DNA of 64,000 bases from Haliscomenobacter hydrossis DSM 1100. GTDB lineage: Bacteria > Bacteroidota > Bacteroidia > Chitinophagales > Saprospiraceae. The notes under the pieces are model-generated. The model did not search any database, was not told where the DNA came from, and saw only the letters and a program-made list of their open reading frames with translations. The stretch spans positions 3,622,315 to 3,686,314 of the forward strand of contig NC_015510.1 in the NCBI RefSeq assembly GCF_000212735.1, in the 5' to 3' direction. Every line of letters starts with the position of its first letter. The first letter of the stretch is position 1. Below, in pieces: positions 16,657-24,307 of this stretch. The position numbers were made by a program, and so were the translations under genes.

Positions 16657-17223
16657 ATGGCCACCTCGCTCCATATCAACCTCAATGCCTTAGACGAGTC
16701 CTTCATCGAAGAACTGCGGCAACGTTACGGGGCAGCCGAAGTAGAAATCCTGTTGACTGAAACGCCTCAAGATGGGCTAACCGAGGATGGTTTCTGGCAA
16801 TTGATCGAATGCCTGGATTGGGAAAACGAAGGCGACGACGACGCCGTGATCGAACCCTTGGTGCAGGCTCTGGCCAATCTGCCCAATGCCAACATCCACC
16901 AGTTTGAAGACATTCTGGCTGAAAAACTCTGGCTCTTGGATACCGGCGAACACGCCGAGGCATCTATCCGCGATCAGGAAAAAGACTACGTGTCAGTAGA
17001 TGGGTTCCTGTATGACCGCTGCTGTGTCGTCGCCAACGGCAAAGAACTTTACGAGGAGGTGTTGCATGATCCATCCAAATTTCCGACTGGTCTGTCCTTT
17101 GAGCGCTTGTTGTCGGTAGCTAGCCTGGCTTATGAACGAAAAACGGGGAAAGCCTTCGTCCATATTCCCCGGAAATCGTATGAAACGTATAGCAACGAAG
17201 CGGGTTGGGAAGATGCTGATTAA
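16657..17223 (+). CDS. DUF4240 family protein, copy 1
   Basis: The 188-residue acidic protein has a short N-terminal module (residues 1-35, HINLNALDESFIEELRQRYG) followed by a DUF4240 domain: LTEDGFWQLIECLDW (44-58), LANLPNANIHQFEDILAEKLW and a conserved C-terminal VSVDGFLYDRCCVVANGKELYEEVLHDP. DUF4240 proteins often sit beside toxins or nucleases, but no biochemical role is known to me. It stands between the two Rpn-type copies and shares its leader with other cassette ORFs. A paralogue lies at 20484. Confidence 0.8.
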   Translation: MATSLHINLNALDESFIEELRQRYGAAEVEILLTETPQDGLTEDGFWQLIECLDWENEGDDDAVIEPLVQALANLPNANIHQFEDILAEKLWLLDTGEHAEASIRDQEKDYVSVDGFLYDRCCVVANGKELYEEVLHDPSKFPTGLSFERLLSVASLAYERKTGKAFVHIPRKSYETYSNEAGWEDAD

Positions 17224-17391
17224 GCGGATCAACGCGGATTTTTATCCCGCCTTCGGCGTTGATGGATCAAAATAGCCAGAAAGGCAAAATGAAGTGAGGC
17301 AATCAAAAATAAACTATTTTTAGTTTATTTTTTCTACAAACCACAAAAAATAACTAAATTCGACCATCACGAACCTTAAACCCTCGTTCGT
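17224..17391. other. Spacer with start of the second Rpn repeat unit
   Basis: The first part carries a small imperfect hairpin (GATCAACGC ... GCGTTGAT, 17228-17264). From about 17309 the DNA matches the region before copy 1 (AAATTCGACCATCACGAACC and following), so the direct repeat begins here. Confidence 0.6.
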
Positions 17392-18369
17392 ATGGCCAAA
17401 CGTCAGCAAAAAAATAAAAGCCCTAAGTCGTCGAAAAAAGACCCCAAAAAAGGGAACACCTACGACAAAATTCTCAAAGAGAATTTTCGCGAACTCGTAG
17501 TTCCACTCGTCTTCCGGCAAGAAGGCATCGATCCGATAAAAAGTGAACCCTTACCAGAAGAACTCAATTCGACGATCAGTCGAAAGATTGATTTTTTGAT
17601 GCGGGTTCTGGAAAAAAATGATCATGAATCGATCATTCACATTGAATTTCAGACCAGAATGCCCCGGGCGATGGTTTATCGGGTGGCCGAGTACCATGGT
17701 TTTTTACTAGCCAAATACAAACTCCCCATTCGTCACTTTGTGGTGTATTTAGGTAAGTCCCGAACCAAAGTCCCAACCGAATTACCCAAAGATTTACAAT
17801 TCAGTGGCTATAAACTGATTGCCCTCAATCAAATCCCTTTTGAGGAGCTAATCAAATCCAAGATACCAGAAGAAATTATTCTGGCCATCTTTGCCCATTA
17901 CCCCAAACATGATCCCGAACGGGTAGCCAGAATCATTCTGTATCGCTTAAAAGAAGTATGCAAAGACGAGGTTTCACTAAGAAAATTCATCACCCAGTTG
18001 ACACTCTTGTCTCAATTGCGTAAATTGGACGAGGAAGTCAAAAAAATTGCCAATAGTATGCCCATTACCATAGACCTACGAGAAAATGCCATGGTCAAAG
18101 ACCTGATCGCCGAAGTGCAAGCTGAGTGGGAGTTGGAGCATGACGAGAAATTGAAGGCCATTGAACATGTTGCGGAAAGCGAAAAAGCAGAACGCCTGCA
18201 TGCAGAACAAGAAGCCGAAGAAGAGCGCCAAAGAGTCAATAGCATGATCCTCTCGCTCTACCAGGAATTTCAAATGCCAATGGAACAAATCGCCAGAATG
18301 GCCAATAAAGACCTCGGGTATATTGAAGACCTGATCGCACAAGAAGAAAAAAGTAAAAATGAGGGCTGA
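17392..18369 (+). CDS. Rpn-type PD-(D/E)XK nuclease / transposase-like protein, copy 2
   Basis: The 325-residue product is nearly identical to the copy at 15236 up to residue about 253 (only a few substitutions, e.g. KVLTEL to KVPTEL and FENLVKS to FEELIKS), with the same D67 and E85-x-Q87. The two differ in the coiled coil: copy 2 reads AIEHVAESEKAERLHAEQEA where copy 1 has AEKAEQ repeats. A difference in an A run near 18350 shifts the last residues (SKNEG here, VKMRAD in copy 1). Both copies look translatable. The duplication is recent, and the difference is concentrated in the C-terminal region. Confidence 0.85.
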   Translation: MAKRQQKNKSPKSSKKDPKKGNTYDKILKENFRELVVPLVFRQEGIDPIKSEPLPEELNSTISRKIDFLMRVLEKNDHESIIHIEFQTRMPRAMVYRVAEYHGFLLAKYKLPIRHFVVYLGKSRTKVPTELPKDLQFSGYKLIALNQIPFEELIKSKIPEEIILAIFAHYPKHDPERVARIILYRLKEVCKDEVSLRKFITQLTLLSQLRKLDEEVKKIANSMPITIDLRENAMVKDLIAEVQAEWELEHDEKLKAIEHVAESEKAERLHAEQEAEEERQRVNSMILSLYQEFQMPMEQIARMANKDLGYIEDLIAQEEKSKNEG

Positions 18370-18389
18370 TTAAACAAATTGCCAATAGT

Positions 18390-18680
18390 ATGCCCATTAC
18401 GATAGACCTGCGAGAAAATGCCCTAGTCAAAGACCTGATCGCCGAAGTGCAAGCCGAAACGGAAGTATATCGCCAACTAGCAAAAGAACAGCGTCGGCAG
18501 ATCGAAGAGCAACGCCAACAAGCAGAAGAGCAGCGCCAACAAGCGGAAGAACAACGCCAGCACACTCGCGCTGCCATCCTCAATCTCTACCAAACTCTGC
18601 ACCTGGAACCCACCCTGATCGCAACTATTTTTGAGATCAGCGAACAAGAGGTTTTGGGTATTTTGGAGGCTGCTGAATAG
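18390..18680 (+). CDS. Orphan alternative C-terminal tail, copy 2
   Basis: The 96 residues are identical to the tail at 16233, and the DNA upstream repeats the same 78-bp block of the nuclease gene (18378-18455). Its conservation between two repeat units may reflect only the recent duplication. The remarks on the first tail apply. Confidence 0.6.
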   Translation: MPITIDLRENALVKDLIAEVQAETEVYRQLAKEQRRQIEEQRQQAEEQRQQAEEQRQHTRAAILNLYQTLHLEPTLIATIFEISEQEVLGILEAAE

Positions 18681-18731
18681 ACTTATTGCGACGAGAGCGA
18701 TCTCGTGCAAGGTATAAATAGAGAAGTGGCG

Positions 18732-19007
18732 CGAAAAATTCGTCATTCCAAAACACGAATTAAACCTTGCTTTTGAGGCTTCGCCTCCCTTTACCAAAAG
18801 CGGCAGGATGGTAAAACGGATGAAACGGACCAAACGGATTGGAACGGACTTTGGCTCGCCTTCGGCTCATCCATATCCGCCGCAGGCGGAAAAAAATCCG
18901 TTCCCATCCGTTTCATCCGTTTCATCCGTTTTTCCATCCTGTCGCTTTGGTGGCTTATAATCCGCTAAAACCCCAAACCCAACGCACCCCATTCGTCATT
19001 CGTCATT
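18732..19007. repeat. ~275-bp foldback repeat, copy 1
   Basis: It begins CGAAAAATTCGTCATT and carries TGAGGCTTCGCCTCC, then GCGGCAGGATGG paired with CCATCCTGTCGC about 140 bases later. Many AAACGGA / TCCGTTT words pair between the arms, and a central CCGCCGCAGGCGG hairpin sits between them. Six copies lie between 18.7 and 22.2 kb, all in the same orientation. No protein is expected; the ORFs in it read HPFHPFHPF-type repeats. Confidence 0.88.
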
Positions 19008-19283
19008 CGAAAAATTCGTCATTTCAAAACACGAATCAGACCTTGCTTTTGAGGCTTCGCCTCCCTTTACCAAAAGCGACAGGAACGTAAAACGGATAAA
19101 ACGGACTAAACGGATTGGAACGGACTTTGGCTCGCCTTCGGCTCAGCCTTATCCGCCGCAGGCGGAAAAAAATCCGTTCTCATCCGTTCCATCCGTTCCA
19201 TCCGTTTTTCCATCCTGTCGCTTTGGTGGCTTATAATCCGCTAAAATCCCAAACCCAAGGCACCCCATTCGTCATTCGTCACT
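19008..19283. repeat. ~275-bp foldback repeat, copy 2
   Basis: Directly adjoins copy 1 head to tail and ends where CGAAAAATTCGTCATTCC starts again, followed by the leader of the xisH gene at 19362. Confidence 0.88.
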
Positions 19284-19310
19284 CGAAAAATTCGTCATTC
19301 CCAAACCATT

Positions 19311-19361
19311 CCTCTTTCCATTCTGCCAAAAAAAGCTTAATATAGTAGCGAAATTTAAACG
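19311..19361 (+). promoter_or_regulatory. Recurrent cassette leader, copy C
   Basis: TTCTGCCAAAAAAAGC then TTAATATAGTAGCGAAATTT ends at the xisH start. It matches copies at 16612, 20436 and 26239, which precede unrelated genes. Confidence 0.5.
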
Positions 19362-19778
19362 ATGCCAGCAAAAGACCTTGTTCACGATTTAGTAAGAACC
19401 GCACTCGAAAAGGATGGTTGGCTAATTACGCATGACCCCTATTTCATGCCTGTGGGTAAGGAACGTAGTTTCATCGATTTAGGTGCAGAGAAAATTCTTG
19501 CGGCAACCAAAGAAAATCAGAAAATTGCGGTTGAAATAAAATCCTTCGCAGGAGAGTCTGACTTGGTCGCTTTTAGAGATGCGCTCGGACAATACCTATT
19601 TTACCGGGCAATCCTCAAAGATTTTGAGCAAGATCGAATACTATACCTGGCAGTTGGCAATGCTATTTTTTCTGATTTTTTTCTAGAAGTCCCCATCAAA
19701 AAAGTATGGGAACTTTATCAAGTGAATGTGCTGGTATTTGATGAAACCAAACAAACAATCATCAAATGGATACAATAA
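19362..19778 (+). CDS. xisH: XisH family protein, copy 1
   Basis: The 138-residue protein matches XisH, first described as a factor needed for excision of the fdxN element in Anabaena. It has a PD-(D/E)XK-like core: D39 in FIDLGAEK and E58-x-K60 in KIAVEIKSF, then FRDALGQYLFYRAIL and a C-terminal YQVNVLVFDETKQTIIKWI. This suggests a nuclease-like fold; activity is not shown by the sequence. Its stop overlaps the start of xisI by 13 bases. No phage integrase or excision element is visible nearby, so an excision role here is doubtful. Confidence 0.88.
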   Translation: MPAKDLVHDLVRTALEKDGWLITHDPYFMPVGKERSFIDLGAEKILAATKENQKIAVEIKSFAGESDLVAFRDALGQYLFYRAILKDFEQDRILYLAVGNAIFSDFFLEVPIKKVWELYQVNVLVFDETKQTIIKWIQ

Positions 19779-20095
19779 ATCAACATAAAACCATCGTACT
19801 GGACTATCTAGAGGAAGTAGCTAACCTAACCCCGTCTGGACTGACTGAGACAATCGTCGATGAGCAACACAACCAATACTTGCTGTACAGCAACTATTGG
19901 GAAGAAAATCAACGGCGCTACGGTTGCTTTCTGCACATTCAGATCAAGCCCGACGGTAAGGTATGGATTCAACACGATGGCACTGATCTTTCAGTAGCCC
20001 AGCAACTGGTAGAGCGGGGTATTCCCAAAAACCAAATTGTCCTGGGCTTCCGCGCTCCTTTTTATCGGCAGATGAGTGATTTTGCAGTGGCGTGA
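19766..20095 (+). CDS. xisI: XisI family protein, copy 1
   Basis: The 109-residue partner of XisH has the usual family text: HNQYLLYSNYWEENQRRYG, HIQIKPDGKVWIQHDGTD and VAQQLVERGIPKNQIVLGF. It lies 13 bases into the xisH gene, so the two are co-translated. XisI has no known catalytic motif and may control XisH. The C-terminus ends DFAVA instead of the GYAAA of the other copies. Confidence 0.88.
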   Translation: MDTINQHKTIVLDYLEEVANLTPSGLTETIVDEQHNQYLLYSNYWEENQRRYGCFLHIQIKPDGKVWIQHDGTDLSVAQQLVERGIPKNQIVLGFRAPFYRQMSDFAVA

Positions 20096-20140
20096 TGAAT
20101 AAACCCCAGACCCAGCGAACCCCATTCGTCATTCGTCACT

Positions 20141-20416
20141 CGAAAAATTCGTCATTCCAAAACACGAATTAAACCTTGCTTTTGAGGCTTCGCCTCCTTT
20201 TGTTAAAAGCGACAGGATGGAAAAACGGATAAAACGGACTAAACGGATTGGAACGGACTTTGGCTCGCCTTGGGCTCATCCATATCCGCCGCAGGCGGAA
20301 AAAAATCCGTTCTCATCCGTTCCATCCGTTCCATCCGTTTTTCCATCCTGTCGCTTTGGTGGCTTATAATCCGCTAAAATCCCAAACCCAAGGCACCCCA
20401 TTCGTCATTCGTCACT
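20141..20416. repeat. ~275-bp foldback repeat, copy 3
   Basis: Same element as at 18732. The 45 bases before it (20096-20140) are a truncated 3' end of another copy, placed directly after the xisI stop. After it follows leader copy D. Confidence 0.88.
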
Positions 20417-20435
20417 CGAAAAATTCGTCATTCCC

Positions 20436-20483
20436 CTTGCCTCACTGCTCACAAAAGCTTAATATAGTAGCCAAATCCAAGTC
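20436..20483 (+). promoter_or_regulatory. Recurrent cassette leader, copy D
   Basis: TGCCTCACTGCTCACAAAAG then CTTAATATAGTAGCCAAATC leads into the second DUF4240 gene. Confidence 0.5.
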
Positions 20484-21038
20484 ATGACCACCAAAATCAG
20501 TGTCTCTTTATCCGCTATCGACGATGACTTTCTGCGCCAGCTGAAAGACAAATACAGCGGCCATACCCGCTTGGACATTCAGGTAGTAGAACTGGACGAA
20601 GAGCCCACCTTGACTGAGACCGATTTTTGGAACATTATCGATGCCCTGGATTGGGACGCCCCCAACACTGATGCAATACTAGAGCCTGCTATCCAGGCAT
20701 TGAGCCAACAGCCACTCAGCCACATTTACCAGTTTGAGGACATGTTGGCCGAAAAACTGTTTCAACTCGATACTGCAGCACACGCCAATGTGGCTTATCC
20801 AGAACCCCAACGCATATCCGAAGATGGCTTCCTGTATGTACGCGCAGCTGTACTCGCCTCTGGACAGGAATACTATACAGAGGTTTTGAACAATCCAGCC
20901 CTTCTTGACGCTGACGACGATTTCGAACCCATCCTCTCTCTGGCCGCTTTAGCCTACGAACGCAAAACCGGAAAGGATTTCGATTACATCGCCCCCGTCG
21001 ATTATGAGACGTATGCAAATGAGGCGGGCTGGGAATGA
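20484..21038 (+). CDS. DUF4240 family protein, copy 2
   Basis: The 184-residue paralogue of the protein at 16657 shares the layout: N-terminal module KISVSLSAIDDDFLRQLKDKY, LTETDFWNIIDALDWD (46-61), HIYQFEDMLAEKLFQLD and EDGFLYVRAAVLASGQEYY. The two are clearly diverged, unlike the Rpn copies, so this is not a fresh duplication. Its TGA overlaps the ATG of the next gene by four bases, which ties it to a GIY-YIG-like protein. An immunity or antitoxin role is a possible inference from that coupling and its acidity. Confidence 0.8.
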   Translation: MTTKISVSLSAIDDDFLRQLKDKYSGHTRLDIQVVELDEEPTLTETDFWNIIDALDWDAPNTDAILEPAIQALSQQPLSHIYQFEDMLAEKLFQLDTAAHANVAYPEPQRISEDGFLYVRAAVLASGQEYYTEVLNNPALLDADDDFEPILSLAALAYERKTGKDFDYIAPVDYETYANEAGWE

Positions 21039-21370
21039 AAAAACGGGGCGCAAATCACAACAACTCGCATAAAAATGATGCAGATCATCACCTTTACGAG
21101 TTTTATGACCAGCAAGAGAAAGAGACGTTTAAATACGGCATCAGTTGTGAACCTATTGGAGAAGATGGTTTGAGCAAACGGATGCGTCGTCAGTTGGATA
21201 TTTTTAACCTCGCCGCTGGATGGGTGCGCTACATTGTTCACATTTTATTGACTGGAATTCCTGGCCGTAAAACTGCTGAGGAAATTGAAGATGAACACAT
21301 GGCCGCTTTTGAAGAAAAATACGGCAGATTGCCCCGAGGCAACAAAAGCAAGAACCGCAAAAGCCGCTAA
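21035..21370 (+). CDS. Small basic GIY-YIG-like protein (putative)
   Basis: The 111-residue protein follows DUF4240 with an ATGA overlap. Residues about 19-40 read HLYEFYDQQEKETFKYGIS, which fits the two strands of a GIY-YIG nuclease (Y...KYGIS), followed by LSKRMRRQL, a hydrophobic helix (WVRYIVHILLTGI) and GRKTAEEIEDEH where the family has its Arg and Glu. The C-terminus is strongly basic (NKSKNRKSR). The GIY-YIG call rests on pattern only. A toxin-like nuclease paired with DUF4240 is inference. Confidence 0.6.
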   Translation: MKKRGANHNNSHKNDADHHLYEFYDQQEKETFKYGISCEPIGEDGLSKRMRRQLDIFNLAAGWVRYIVHILLTGIPGRKTAEEIEDEHMAAFEEKYGRLPRGNKSKNRKSR

Positions 21371-21409
21371 AACCCCAAACCCAACGCACCCCATTCGTCA
21401 TTCATCACT

Positions 21410-21682
21410 TGAAAAATTCGTCATTCCCAACACGAATCAGACCTTGCTTTTGAGGCTTCGCCTCCCTTTACCAAAAGCGGCAGGATGGTAAAACGGATGA
21501 AACGGACCAAACGGATGAGAACGGACTTTGGCTCGCCTTCGGCTCAGCCTTATCCGCCGCAGGCGGCAAAAATCCGTTCCATCCGTTCCATCCGTTCCAT
21601 CCGTTTTTCCATCCTGTCGCTTTGGTGGCTTATAATCCGCTAAAATCCCAAACCCAACGCACCCCATTCGTCATTCGTCACT
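21410..21682. repeat. ~275-bp foldback repeat, copy 4
   Basis: Same element; preceded at 21371-21409 by another truncated 3' end (CCCCAAACCCAACGCACCCC). Copies 4, 5 and 6 follow one another without spacer. Confidence 0.88.
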
Positions 21683-21956
21683 CGAAAAATTCGTCATTTC
21701 AAAACACGAATCAGACCTTGCTTTTGAGGCTTCGCCTCCTTTTGTTAAAAGCGACAGGATTGAAAAACGGATAAAACGGACTAAACGGATTGGAACGGAC
21801 TTTGGCTCGCCTTGGGCTCAGCCTTATCCGCCGCAGGCGGCAAAAATCCGTTCCATCCGTTCCATCCGTTCCATCCGTTTTTCCATCCTGTCGCTTTGGT
21901 GGCTTATAATCCGCTAAAACCCCAAACCCAAGGCACCCCATTCGTCATTCGTCACT
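21683..21956. repeat. ~275-bp foldback repeat, copy 5
   Basis: Tandem copy with the CCATCCTGTCGC arm intact and the partner arm slightly changed (GACAGGATTG). Confidence 0.88.
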
Positions 21957-22231
21957 CGAAAAATTCGTCATTTCAAAACACGAATCAGACCTTGCTTTTG
22001 AGGCTTCGCCTCCTTTTGTTAAAAGCGACAGGAATGTAAAACGGATAAAACGGACTAAACGGATTGGAACGGACTTTGGCTCGCCTTCGGCTCAGCCTTA
22101 TCCGCCGCAGGCGGCAAAAATCCGTTCTCATCCGTTCCATCCGTTCCATCCGTTTTTCCATCCTGTCGCTTTGGTGGCTTATAATCCGCTAAAACCCCAA
22201 ACCCAAGGCACCCCATTCGTCACTCATCACT
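21957..22231. repeat. ~275-bp foldback repeat, copy 6
   Basis: Last copy; the partner arm reads GACAGGAATG. Its right end meets the 3' end of the minus-strand gene at 22227, whose last codons lie in the CGAAAAATTCGTCA word of the next unit. Confidence 0.88.
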
Positions 22232-22664
22232 CGAAAAATTCGTCATCCACCAACCCCTCGGCCACAAACAAACCCTGTACATCCTGCACCAGCCGCGCCC
22301 AATCAAAATCCGCTGCTTGTGCTACCCGCGCCAAATCCCGCAAACCCTGCAGATACCTCCGCGCCATCAGCCCCAAAACCTCCTGCTCGGTAGCCGGTTC
22401 CAGGGCGGCATAGGGCAACCGGAGTTGCAGGTAGGCCTCCCTGGTGCTGGGTTCAAAACTGATTTCCTCCTCGTGAATGACATCCTCGGGGGCCGTACCC
22501 AAAAACACCCCGGCAATGCCGGCTACCCCCGTACCATACGCGGCCAACTGCACAGTTGCATTCAGCAATTGCTCCAGCAACTGCACATTGTGGGTGTCAA
22601 TTTTGTCACCAATGGGGTTGTCTTCCACAATACTGGAAACGACGAAAGCTGTGTACATGATCAT
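22227..22664 (-). CDS. Hypothetical acidic protein, possible immunity partner
   Basis: The 145-residue acidic, helical protein starts six bases after the stop of the upstream GIY-YIG-like gene, so the two form one transcript. Features seen are a hydrophobic middle (QLAAYGTGVAGIAGVFLG, about 40-57) and a C-terminal helix (FDWARLVQDVQGLFVAEGL). The last residues DEFFE and the stop are read from the repeat word CGAAAAATTCGTCA, so the natural end may have been replaced. I do not recognise the family; immunity function is inferred from position only. Confidence 0.6.
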   Translation of the reverse strand: MIMYTAFVVSSIVEDNPIGDKIDTHNVQLLEQLLNATVQLAAYGTGVAGIAGVFLGTAPEDVIHEEEISFEPSTREAYLQLRLPYAALEPATEQEVLGLMARRYLQGLRDLARVAQAADFDWARLVQDVQGLFVAEGLVDDEFFE

Positions 22665-22670
22665 CCAGGT

Positions 22671-23210
22671 TTATAAGTCCACTTTGTTGCCAGGAGGCCG
22701 GATCAGCGGCAGCTTGCGCCGGGTGTTTTCTGGCAATAAAGCATATTGATAAATTTTCAAGGTTTCCTGGCGCAAACAGTCCTGAATGGTGCCCCGGAAT
22801 TGCACCCGATAACGCAAACCCAGCGTCGTCACCCAATTGCGGTAACGCCCTTTTTCGCCCTGGATGGTGATGCCGTATTTCCAGACTTCACCCGCCCGCA
22901 AAAAAATCAGCGTATCCGCCGCGCAATGGTAACAAGGGTAAAACCCACTGAATTTGGCCCGGAGCACATACTGCTCACAGCGCTCCAAACGTTGCAGACG
23001 TTGCTGCAGCTGTGCTTCACGCGAGGAGGACAATTTCAAACCCCCTCCGGCGTCCTGCTCCAGAAAATTGGTGTCCTTCCAGGTAGCCAGTATCGCCAAG
23101 ATACAACTACACACCATGAAAAACAACAGCACCACGCGCGGGTTTTTTGGCTGTTGGGGAGCAGGGGCGCGCATAGGCCCGGTCTGGTACTTTTTGGCTA
23201 CCTTATTCAT
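22671..23210 (-). CDS. Membrane-anchored GIY-YIG-like toxin domain protein (putative)
   Basis: The 179-residue protein has a basic N-terminus, one transmembrane helix (about 25-43) and a coiled linker (62-80). Its C-terminal domain contains GFYPCYHC (89-96), EVWKYGIT (108-115), GRY (121-123), a Glu at 149 and PLIRPPGNKVD at the end. The YP-C-x2-C plus KYGIT...GRY...PPGNK pattern matches C-terminal GIY-YIG-type nuclease domains of Bacteroidota polymorphic toxins as I recall them. Here the domain is on a short anchor instead of a long secreted protein. The downstream acidic gene would be the immunity partner. Toxin activity is inference. Confidence 0.62.
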   Translation of the reverse strand: MNKVAKKYQTGPMRAPAPQQPKNPRVVLLFFMVCSCILAILATWKDTNFLEQDAGGGLKLSSSREAQLQQRLQRLERCEQYVLRAKFSGFYPCYHCAADTLIFLRAGEVWKYGITIQGEKGRYRNWVTTLGLRYRVQFRGTIQDCLRQETLKIYQYALLPENTRRKLPLIRPPGNKVDL

Positions 23211-23339
23211 AACGAAATTTTGACCACCTGAGGTGGAATCAGTGAATAACTCACCCTACGCAGACCTGTTCTTGGTCTTTATCCGGCGCAGGTAAAAGTG
23301 AGTATGACTACAGTACACTGCGATTTCAATTTAGCCGTA

Positions 23340-23600
23340 GTTTTTTCACCGCAGCGTAAAGGAGTACACGCGGAGTTCCGCGGAGTTTTTTAAGGGCACC
23401 TGCGGTGCACCGAGGCCACGGAGGTCGCTATTGCTGAAAGTTGGTCCCTTACCCTCAAGTCCCATTATTCTTGACTTGATCTTCAGCAAAATCTTCCTGG
23501 AGCCCGAACTCCTGCCACCGTAGGTGGCAAACTCCTTAAAACTAAAACTCCGCGGAACTCCGCGTGTACTCCTTTACGCTGCGGTGAAAAATGCGTAATG
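23340..23600. repeat. ~275-bp foldback element, copy B
   Basis: Terminal inverted blocks (CACCGCAGCGTAAAGGAGTA at 23347 and the complement near 23563-23587) and the inner CACCTGCGGTGCACCGAGGC block match copy A at 9597-9873 in reverse orientation. The rest of the 23211-23698 spacer has no ORF. Confidence 0.8.
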
Positions 23601-23698
23601 TGAGTGAATAAATGCTATTTTTCGGATCAGTTCCTATGCTGGGAACAAAGGTAAATAATTGGAATTAAATTCCAAAATTTTAGGACAAAATTATAATT

Positions 23699-24028
23699 AT
23701 GCCGCTACCCACTGACCCAGACCCCCAGGTTTTCCTACGTGTAAAAGGTGCCCTCAAAACCATCGGCATGAGCCAAAGAGACCTGGCCAAACACCTCGGA
23801 CTGGCCCCTGGCGTAGTGAGCCTGGCACTCAGCGGCGGCAATGAAAAAACCTTCCGCCGCATCATCGACATGCTGGAACAGGAACACCAGATCGATCCCC
23901 TCCAACTGTTTGGGGAAGGCGAACGGGGCGATCGGATTTTGGGGGAACTGCAGGAGATCAAAGCAGAACTGCATGCCCTGCGGGCAGAAATTAAAGCACT
24001 GGGACGGCGGTTCGAGGAGAAAAAGTAA
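23699..24028 (+). CDS. Helix-turn-helix (XRE-like) DNA-binding protein
   Basis: The 109-residue protein has an HTH at about 12-55 (RVKGALKTIGMSQRDLAKHL, then GLAPGVVSLALSGG) typical of Cro/C1 repressors, and a C-terminal coiled coil (EIKAELHALRAEIKALGRRF) likely for dimerisation. It could regulate genes of the island, perhaps itself, but no operator is obvious. The start may be the ATG at 23699, just after an AT-rich stretch. Confidence 0.75.
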   Translation: MPLPTDPDPQVFLRVKGALKTIGMSQRDLAKHLGLAPGVVSLALSGGNEKTFRRIIDMLEQEHQIDPLQLFGEGERGDRILGELQEIKAELHALRAEIKALGRRFEEKK

Positions 24029-24110
24029 AACCCTGGAACTGAACAGCAATACGAAGCGGATTGTGATTGGCGTTTATACAAAAAAATGCAATCGTTAGGG
24101 AATAATGTGG

Positions 24111-24118
24111 TATATTTG
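24111..24118 (+). promoter_or_regulatory. Candidate -7 box
   Basis: TATATTTG fits TAnnTTTG. It lies about 190 bases before the truncated wzt head and acyltransferase gene. No good -33 partner is seen. Confidence 0.3.
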
Positions 24119-24177
24119 TAACTTATTTTATTGTATGCTTCCTAGCCGCCCGCGCGGTACAAATCCTGAAAAAACTT

Positions 24178-24200
24178 TGCGACCTTTCAGCGGCGAAGCC
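24178..24200. repeat. Dispersed repeat word, copy 2
   Basis: The 23 bases are identical to 13736-13758. The surrounding 24029-24307 spacer has no other ORF and ends in CATTCCCCTTG, a word also seen at cassette borders. Confidence 0.6.
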
Positions 24201-24307
24201 TTGTTTAATACCTTTAAATTTATGCTTTTGAATTCCTGGAGGTAGCGCAAATAGTCGTTCTGTTCGGGGCAAAATGCCAGATGCAACGCGATAATTCGTC
24301 ATTCCCC

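Larger units (their letters stand above)
17315..18772. repeat. ~1.45-kb direct repeat, unit 2
   Basis: Second unit of the duplication described at 15165. The two units end alike with GCGAAAAATTCGTCATT and then diverge: unit 1 leads into the cassette leader, unit 2 into the first ~275-bp foldback repeat. Confidence 0.85.

Noticed and set aside
18732-22231. CRISPR array
   Set aside because: The repeats are about 275 bp, palindromic and mostly without unique spacers; no cas genes are present.
18839-22413. Several small frames reading HPFHPFHPFF or TDGTDGTDG
   Set aside because: They recur in each foldback repeat copy and come from ATCCGTTCC-type words; no independent coding evidence.
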